Below, piece after piece: positions 56,501 to 64,000 of a DNA stretch of 64,000 nucleotides (positions within the stretch are counted from its first letter, which is position 1; every line of letters starts with the position of its first letter). This stretch comes from Lingula anatina (Eukaryota; Brachiopoda; Lingulata; Lingulida; Lingulidae). Made by a program: the position numbers and the translations under genes. The stretch spans positions 112,757 through 176,756 of the forward strand of contig NW_019775652.1 of assembly GCF_001039355.2 (NCBI RefSeq). The letters run 5' to 3'. The notes beneath the pieces were generated by a model. That model was given only the letters and a program-made list of their open reading frames with translations, was not told the origin of the DNA and did no database searches.

Positions 56501-58470
56501 CGATTGCCATGCCCGTTTATCAGATGCTGGACACCCGAGCAGCTTGACAAGTGTCACGCAGAAACAATGTCTCCCGTTCTCCGTGTCACCGTCACTCTAA
56601 TGACACACACCATTAGTGTTGTCATAAGTGAGTCTCAATGAGACAAGACTGGCTGAAGAGAGGCACGTAGAAAAACCATTAATACCATAAATCTTTTGTA
56701 AATATATTGGTCTGTTCGTTTGTTTGTAGCCAGAAGTTTCACGATAATTTTACTGATTATTGTTTTAAAAATCATTAGATTTTTATTGGTCTAGGAAGAA
56801 CCCTATTGCTTTTCATGAGGATCATGTTTTGTATCTATTATTAGTAAGTGTGTTGAGAGAAAAGTAATATATGGGCTATGAAATGCTTTTACATTTAAGA
56901 AAAAGAATAAATGCCACCTCAACACAAATGTTAACAGTCGTGTATATCTTAATTAAAACGCCTTTGATATATTGCTATGCTGTTTCAATGCCCATTAATC
57001 GACAAGGTTTGATTTAAAAATAGCTATCCATTCAGTTAAACTTTGTTTTGTAGTTAATGTTTATTAGATCTATTGTAGTTCGCAGGTACATGCTGTATAA
57101 GCAATTTTATTTATTTGTTTATTTATTTACGTATTAATTAATTTATTATTAAAGAAAAATAACCTGATGCTTTTAACCCAATATAGATTATTTAGTATTT
57201 CCCACTGTATATATATGTTACGTATAAGATTGAAAGACTTGAAAATTTTTGTTACAAGAAAATGAATGTTTTGGAAAAAACTCCTACGATAAACAAAATA
57301 GCTCCATGTAATTTCCAACTTGTCAATCTTTTTGTGATATGCGTTCTTTAACTGAGGGAACCAAACTTGCATTTACATCAAAGTTACCAATATTTTACTT
57401 TGCCATGATATGGCCGTGAATAAAATATCAGAATTTTTGAAAAAAAGTGCTAAAATGTTAAACTTATAACATCATTTTACCTGCCCAGCATGAAATAACA
57501 GCAAAAAACGATCAGTTTATTTCTAATAGTAAATATTACCTGAAAATAAAGTTTTAAAATATGCCAGGTGTATGACTGTTGTCTGTATGTGTTATATTAT
57601 TGCACATTATTTGAAAACCGTGATGCTATTTTAATGTTTTGCTTGTTGCTAACTGGTATAATTTAGTTCATTTTGTGAATATATATTTTTATATTTATGA
57701 ATTTTTTTTCGCTGCAATTAAAGAAAACTGACCGTCTTTTTAAGGTCCCTTAAGCTCCCATTGCTTAGAATATAATAAAATCCAATAATGTAAACATTAT
57801 AAACATTTTTTCAATGGTTGACATAACTTTTAAAGATGCATTTAAAGGCATTTTTGCCACAAAACTTGGCAAAACGAATCCATATAGTTTGCAATAGCAG
57901 GCCTATAACTTAGAGAAATACTCATATTTCCCAATAAATGAAATTTGAACAGATAATATTTGCTTTCTCTCTATGTTACAAATATCGCTCAGCAGTCTCA
58001 TTCAAATAAGTAGGCAATATTACGCGCGCAGTAATACATCCGCACGTGAAAGTGAGAGTGATGATTATGCAATTAATGCACGCGCAGTAGTACGTCATTT
58101 AGCGGACCTTTATCAACTGGAGTACCCTTAGCTCTAGATTTCAGCATTGCCAGCTCGATCTTGATTTCATATATAACCCATAACTCAGCACATACTGAAA
58201 AGCTACCACATCATGAAATGTTATAGTGAGCAAGCAAGCTTTATAGTGCCCTGACACTCAGGGGAAACTGGAGGGACAGATAAATTGATCAATTGACTTC
58301 CAAAAATTTGAAGAAAATGCAGTTTTAAAGCTGTTTTGGGGCTGAGAGATTAATTTGGTTTATCTTGGCTTGTCGGTTTCATTTAAGTCGTGTAAGAAAC
58401 TAAAAGAAGTCGTTTATCACCCAAACCCAAGCTGAAATGTCACAAGTCTAAAAAAAGTCAGAAAAATAAA
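53574..58470. other. Gene-free spacer
   Basis: No exon is supported. The only marked feature is a 19-base copy of the 27.6-kb transposon's TIR at 54875-54893. Segments near 52750 and 57690 share a TATGAATTTT...AAAACTGACC block, perhaps pieces of another old repeat. Confidence 0.35.
54875..54893 (+). repeat. Solo TIR fragment of the 27.6-kb transposon family
   Basis: CTTGGACATAATAACGAAA matches the first 19 bases of the TIR at 27580 exactly; similarity stops after that. Confidence 0.6.
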
Positions 58471-59215
58471 AATGAAAGAATTTGACGTTGTATTCAAAAA
58501 CTTAAAACATACTGTATATGCGTATAGAACAAAAATCCACGTGTAATTTCTATCGTAATATACTAGTAAGAAGCATCTAACCATAGAATCCATATTTAAA
58601 TTGTAACCCAGGGGCTTTGCGTCATGGCTAAAATATAAGTAACGTATGTACATTTGTACCCCTGAAAAATGTCCGAAAAAGGTTATACTTGTCCAAGCAC
58701 TTAGTGTAATAAGTAACATGGGTTTAATGTTGTCAAATTAATCATCTGTAGTGTGAAGCTTGACATTTCTGACATAATTCTTTGCACCACGAGTAAAAAA
58801 TAGTTCATTTAATGCTTCTTTGACTGTCGGTATACTGCATTTTTTTTTAAAAGATATTCAGTGAAAGACATACTAAAATCGTCAAATAAATATTCATAGC
58901 TCTATACAGATGATTATCATAATGCTTGTATGACATAAATTAAAGAGCGAAAACAGTGCTGATCGAATTTTCAAAGTGAGTAAAACACTTCCGTAGCAGA
59001 AAGTGTGCCATCTGTGACAGTGACGTATGTTTTTTGGGGGGTTAGATGGCGAGTTATTTTTTATTATTCATGGTTCTTATGCAGTGAAAATTTGATACGA
59101 ACTTCTTCATGTAGGACCCTTAAATTATCAAACATAGTTTCTAATCTGTGCATTTAATATTTTTAAGTGCATGCCAGTGACCTCAATTGCACCTCTTAAT
59201 TGGGTATGGGTGTTA
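58471..59215. repeat. Dispersed repeat, second copy (direct partner at 41951-42810)
   Basis: Collinear with 41951-42810 in the same orientation but shorter. The minus-strand open frame of 100 codons inside it is not conserved in the partner, so it is not a gene. Confidence 0.8.
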
Positions 59216-60187
59216 TGCGTTTTTGGAAATCCACGCCCGCTTTTCATGTTACTTTAACCATTCGATAACAATTATATCTTTAACTTTTGACTTACGGAAA
59301 AATTCAACTGTGCTTTCCAATTTTTCCGTTTCGCAACAAACACATTGTGGTCCTTAAGTCTGCGGCACAACCTGCGCTCATCTCATTAAATATTGAGTCT
59401 GTGACCTAATGTGTGTCTAAAACGTCCTATATTTATCTCTACACCTGGCGTACTTATGTTGCTTTTCATTGAAACACTTAAGATATCATTTGCAGAAATG
59501 TTTGAATTAATCCTGGGCATCTGAACGCCAAAATGAGAAATAATTGTAATAACTTCCCTTGTTGTCTCCCTGAAATGGTTTTGGAACAAACGCCATCCTT
59601 TCAGGGTCATGTTAACATTCTATATATACAGCCGTGCTTAGTACGCCCGACCTTGAGCGGGACTGGTTATATAAACAAAGACTTTCGTTGCTGAAAGGGA
59701 ACAATTAAGTCGCCACTGTAATTTATATTTCAGAAATTGGGCAAAATTTAAGATGATTAATTTTTTCTCTTTTTCTGACATGGAATTTTATATCGCCTCT
59801 CTTCACTCGTTCATTTTCATCCATTTCCATTATTCATTCATCGCTTTCAGGTCAAGGTTATATACGGGGTCTTGCCACGTGACAAGAGCCGTTTTTGTTA
59901 ATGTACTTTTAAACGATTTGCTTCATTATTTCGATAATTCGTTTAGCATTTATAAATTATTTAATTTATTATATAATTTCTAAGTGTGAGGAAACCATAA
60001 CTTTATAATTCAGCACTTAAAGTCTTGAATAACGCTGTTAACGTGGCGTATAAGCGAAGGCGACTGACCTAACCTGATTATATCCCCCCCATTGAGAGCC
60101 TCGCTCTAAGCCAATCGGTACGAACGCTTGTAGGTAGACTAAGTTAGTCAGAGGTTAAAGTTATATCAGAAACGCCAGTAGTTGCGA
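59216..60187. other. Spacer before a candidate exon
   Basis: No supported gene. A 74-codon minus frame at 59386-59610 lacks recognisable features. Confidence 0.35.
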
Positions 60188-60287
60188 ATGGAACGCGACA
60201 CTCCGATAGAATTAACGAGTATTTTAACCCAGACAGAGATAATCGGAGTACGACAACAAAGTATACCGCATGCGGAGACATCGACCG
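60188..60287 (+). CDS. Candidate first coding exon, unknown protein
   Basis: An ATG in good context (GCGAATGG) opens 33 codons plus one base and ends at a strong donor (ACCG|GTGAGT). The region is less AT-rich than its surroundings. The peptide is polar (M-E-R-D-T-P-I-E-L...) without signal peptide or known motif. The next exon would have to start in phase 1. The acceptor at 61840 (TTCTTTTCAG) would add only about nine codons before a stop, so the continuation may lie beyond the window. Confidence 0.4.
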
Positions 60288-61730
60288 GTGAGTTAACCTT
60301 CCTCCTTAACCTCCTATTTGCTGTTGGGTCAAATTGACCGGTGCTGTCCGAAAAGAATTTCAGTTTGGGTTGTTAGGGCAAGCGATTCATTTTTCATAAT
60401 GGATATACAGTTGTTTGGTTTCGAATCTTTGAAAAACAAGTAGTGATACCATAGTTACAAGTTTCTCATAGGCTTGTACTTTATATAAAATAACCAATAG
60501 ACTCCACTTAATTGATAGAAGTGATACATCAACGTTTGCTGGTATTACTTTGTTTTTCAACTTTTTCTCGATATACCGACTTCCTCGGATGATCCGTATA
60601 TATTCTACTTCCAAGCTAACCTACTGTTGGTAGGCCTTTACTTTCAGGATCTTTAGAATAGGTAATTTCCAGTAAAATATACGCTCGATGACCAGTTCCT
60701 CTGAGCCCGAACTCATCTATTTATTTAACCAAGTATATGATGCTTACGTACCTGTTCAGAATATGTTTGAAATAACAAAAGAATAAATAAATGAATCTAG
60801 TTACAAGGTGTTCTTAAGTTGATTTTATTGGGTTTCATAATGACCGAGTCGCTTATTTCATTCTGTTACCTTTTAAAAATGCTTTTGAAAGCGTGTTATC
60901 TCCGGCTATCTGATATCAACATTATTTATAAGAAGTGGCCAAGGTGTTCACGGAACAAAGCAGTCGGGGACTGGACTTGAAGGGAAGCCTTTTCGAAGCA
61001 TTTGTAGTTTATTTTAAATTTTTGATAAAAGTGATTGCACTAGTAAAATGATATGAGGGTATCATAATTTATAAATCGCAAATAGGGCCAGTTACCTAAT
61101 TGTTAACTTGAAGAAAATGAAGACATTTATATCTGTGTAATTTCCTCCGACAGCTCCCAGTGCTGGCGCGCGTCCAACGAGCCAAGTTTGCGATCAGATA
61201 GCTCAGTTTCTATGCTGTACACTGAAACAAAACAAGGGTCATGAGTATCGACCCCCGATACTGTAGTTATAAAGGTACATTTTTGAAGTATTGTTTTTTA
61301 GCTTTTCAACTGGAAATATAAAAGACGAGTTTTATTTGAGTTAGATATTCTGACTAAAATCACTGAAGTTGGTGATTTAGTTTTGTTTTGCTTTGCCCGA
61401 GATAAGAGTTTCTAAGAAACCTTTTTTTCTCGTTATTCTTACATGCCGTAAGTCATATTTATATAATGTTTAAATATGGTATATTAAAGCTTATCCATCA
61501 ACCTGGTCCGAGAAAGCAAAAATAACGCATCCGCAGCCTTATTGTGTACTCTTTACTGGAACCATCCAGGCTTTATATAAACCATGTCGATCAATACGCC
61601 TGAGTTCGCGTGACCTCGGCTTCCGATCGCTGACTCAGACGGCTTCCTCCACGAGCACAACAATAAAGAGATCGACGTGCTTTCTTTGTATGGGACGTAA
61701 AACAAGAAATGTATGCTGTTGGTGTGGGAC

Positions 61731-61771
<41 letters not shown>

Positions 61772-62010
61772 GTGCTTTCTTGAGGGTTAACGGGGCAGTG
61801 TGAATGTAGATGCTTTACAGAAGGTTGTAATTCTTTTCAGTAGCTGGAACAAAATGCTGGTACAATTAATCACCTAATACTTAACTCCAGCAGTATTATG
61901 AGATGGTTATGCCGAGTCCACGTTTTGTTATATCGATGTATCTGAGCTAATTTAGGCATGCCTCGTATCCTGCGAACTAGGAAAAACCTAAGTAAGGTCA
62001 ATTATGTAGT
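60288..62010. other. Spacer with TATA-like motif and (ATT)n
   Basis: TATATAA at 61574-61580 could serve the secreted-protein gene that starts at 62011, but the distance (about 430 bases) is long. An (ATT)n run occupies 61732-61771. Confidence 0.35.
61732..61771. repeat. (ATT)n microsatellite
   Basis: An uninterrupted trinucleotide run of about 13 units. Confidence 0.95.
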
Positions 62011-63988
62011 ATGGCGCCGTTTTGCCACAGCTTACGGAATTTGATTTATTTATGTATTTTGACTATCTCTTTCTGGTCTGTAAGGTCAAGGTCACAAGTG
62101 ATCTTACCTGAGAAATTTGCCAGCCCCAACTGGAACATTAGGATATCTAGTGCGAACATGAACCATTGGTCCACGATAGGATGGCTAGTGCGAACATTCA
62201 ATGTTAATTCTCTCGCTGAGAACGCAAGAAAATTCCTTGATAATAACTTATCCAATTTATCGAGCTTTGACCCGACTAGGTATGTGCAGTAATGTTTTAT
62301 GATGTACTTTTCGGTGAACTTTCCGATTTAATCTCTCGGGTGGCTTTAGTGATGTCTAGATGATATATATGTAACATTTCCTTCGAGTTGATTTCCTGCC
62401 GATAACATGCCAGTCAAGCTGGTTAACAGACCCTGGGGAGACAGGTCTAGAAAGTAGCTGCTGGTTGTAAGTCCTCTGGCCCAGCAGTGCAGTTATCAGT
62501 TGCTCTGTTTACGCAACTTCATCTATCGGTTTCCAACATTTGCTTCAGTCGGACAAATGGGCACTGTTAAAGTATATGTTAAGATATATCCTGAGATTGA
62601 CAAGATTGGAATCTTTCCTTATCATTCCAATTAATCTGTTCTATGAGTTTCCAGAAATCTCGTGCTGACGACCAAGATAAAATCCCTGAGTTCAGTAATA
62701 TAGGTTACAGTTGATCCCAGTGCCTGTGTTAAAAAGTTCGCCGACCTCTAAATCAAGCGGGCCACAGAGTGCAGACAGTTGATGTGTTGTGTTCAGACTC
62801 TCCCATGTGCAGCTGGGGTGTTATAGATAGAATATTGAGTAGAGATGAAAACAGAGGTTGATATTTGGGTAATTTTTAGACATTTCAGTGTTACATTGTA
62901 AACCTTGGGAATCTAATCTCACCGCCAGAGATTAACTCCCAATTTGACTCCGTTGTGTGATGCCAGGCAATGGAGACTGGCCTCGTGAGGTCAGAAAACT
63001 TAAAGGTATACTGTGATAAAAAAAGGCTATCTCATCGTGTCTGGAAGTGCGCCTCAAGTTTTACACCGGATCTATCCGAAGAGTGCGTATAAAATGTTTT
63101 GCTTTTGTGGACCACTCTCATAAATGTGGAACAAAAAAGGCTGTAATATTTACAGTTTATGAACTCTGATTACGAATTTGATACCATCAAATATTTTCTA
63201 AGCCCTAGCACAGACGGACTGAGATTGAGGGAATTTGTTCTGCAGGCGGTCGCAAACCAAGTGTAATAATGGTCGCAAACCTAGTGTAATAATAGCTTAA
63301 ACGTGACATGGTCTTTGGTTTATTTTTCATGCCATAACTGTCACGTGTACCATGTCCACTGAAAATGACATAGACTGAGAGGCTCACGTGTCGTTAATAT
63401 GAGGACAGTGGTATTAACAGTCGATACGACTTCCAGTGGGGCGCCAAGCTGATTACTGGGTCTGATGTTAACACATAGCTTTGCCGACGAGAGGTAACAT
63501 GTTAACATTTTTAATGGTAGACGGAGCCACACCTGGAACCTTATTTGACTTGGCATTTACCAAAAAAGGACAGTTTTATCGAAAATGTCCGTTGAACTGT
63601 GCCTGAGACATTGTGGATGTAGAGATCATTTCTGACTGATATCCAAAGAAGTAATGAAAACATGCATATGACAATGGAAGTGAAATATGACAGTGAAGCC
63701 CTTTGTATTAACCTGCGCAAGAGCAAGCATATTGTAGGAGTTAGCCCGTGCTGGAGACATGCTGATCTCTGAGCACAATATCACGTTAATGTAGAACTAT
63801 GAATTTGTCCAATCATCACTCAGCATTAAAGCGCCCCTTTATCACAGTAGAGTTTTCTGGTTCAGTAAAAATAACGAGTAATTTATAGTTTTTATTCAAT
63901 AACTATAGAAATCTTTCTATTCCTTTTTTATTGCAGAACCTTAAATTCTTATGGTTTATCAGCCGATAATAACCCAAAAGTAACGTGA
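62011..63988 (+). CDS. Small secreted protein of unknown function (2 exons)
   Basis: Exon 1 (62011-62279) starts at an ATG and ends in phase 2 at ACTAG|GTATGT. Exon 2 (63937-63988) follows a strong acceptor (long T/C tract, TTGCAG) and continues in frame for 16 codons to TGA, giving 106 residues. An AATAAA overlaps the stop (63988-63993) and may be the polyadenylation signal. Residues 1-28 are a plausible signal peptide: a short polar start, L-I-Y-L-C-I-L-T-I-S-F-W, then V-R-S-R-S. The mature part has no cysteine, no dibasic KR sites and no recognised domain. It is Asn/Ser-rich with N-W-N and N-H-W segments and potential N-glycosylation sites (N-L-S). It matches no family I know. It could be a peptide precursor, a lineage-restricted secreted protein, or the 5' part of a longer gene if exon 2 is misassigned. 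Confidence 0.5.
62280..63936. other. Intron of the small secreted-protein gene
   Basis: Noncoding. It includes two 23-bp tandem units (63248-63293) and a TACTGTGATAAA motif at about 63013 mirrored at about 63838, perhaps ends of a decayed element. Confidence 0.45.
63248..63293. repeat. Two copies of a 23-bp tandem repeat
   Basis: GGTCGCAAACC(A/T)AGTGTAATAAT twice in a row with one difference. Confidence 0.85.
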
Positions 63989-64000
63989 ATAAATGGCAAT

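Noticed and set aside
61840-61870. Second exon for the 60188 candidate (acceptor TTCTTTTCAG)
   Set aside because: In the required phase it gives only about nine codons before a stop, which is not enough to call a gene.
63001-63850. Possible transposon bounded by TACTGTGATAAA motifs
   Set aside because: Only about 12 bases match at the ends and no target duplication is visible. It is too weak to annotate.
1-64000. tRNA, rRNA or snRNA genes
   Set aside because: I saw no convincing paired A/B boxes, cloverleaf, or snRNA core motifs on either strand. A covariance-model scan would be decisive.

Overview
This is eukaryotic, animal-type nuclear DNA: AT-rich, gene-poor, with GT-AG introns of up to about 12 kb, dense microsatellites and many mobile-element remnants. 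TACATGTA-type palindromes are very frequent (for example around 50.8 kb), as is common in marine invertebrate genomes. The two recognisable genes are animal families. A lophotrochozoan (mollusc- or brachiopod-like) source is my best guess, but it is inference. Four isolated N characters (30320, 40570, 42957, 45064) look like minimal gap marks in an assembled scaffold.

Genes. Two multi-exon genes can be rebuilt with every splice phase consistent. (1) On the + strand, exons at 22495-22699, 34557-34658, 35726-35875 and 37609-37856 encode a 234-residue four-pass membrane protein of the PMP22/EMP/claudin/LHFPL superfamily with a C-terminal PDZ-type ending. (2) On the - strand, exons at 50551-50428, 50192-50015, 48906-48632 and 47881-47232 encode a 408-residue protein ending in a UBX domain, most like UBXN10. 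A further + exon at 12351-12446 carries the same first-extracellular-loop signature as gene 1 in the same phase, so it is either a paralogue or an alternative exon. At the right end, 62011-62279 joined to 63937-63988 gives an unrecognised 106-residue secreted protein. Single candidate coding exons lie at 1976-2238 and 60188-60287 (+) and, weakly, 40928-41161 (-).

Mobile and repeated DNA. 1-740 and 14.6-15.2 kb hold inverted copies of a G/C-ended repeat. 4.2-4.7 kb is a MITE with 35-bp perfect inverted ends, and 5.7-5.9 kb is a 70-bp-armed hairpin. Foldback elements lie at 16.6, 32.5-33.6, 43.2 and 46.1 kb. 25.7-26.7 kb is a 35-bp minisatellite. 27580-29829 is an intact-looking 2.25-kb transposon with 31-bp perfect TIRs, a 7-bp target duplication and a core of about 188-bp tandem repeats. 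39.7-40.3 kb is a decayed Tc1-like transposase. 44547-45825 is a TTAA-flanked element into which a 5'-truncated LINE has inserted. Roughly 0.8-kb direct dispersed copies lie at 42 and 58.5 kb, and a 0.23-kb inverted pair at 9.6 and 40.4 kb.

Layout: 1-15 kb is repeat-bounded DNA with one orphan exon; 15-38 kb is the tetraspan gene and the transposons in its large first intron; 38-47 kb is a transposon-rich spacer; 47-50.6 kb is the UBXN10-like gene; 50.6-60 kb is mostly featureless spacer; 60-64 kb holds candidate 5' exons and the small secreted gene. Apart from the possible tandem tetraspan duplication, nothing suggests that neighbouring genes work together.
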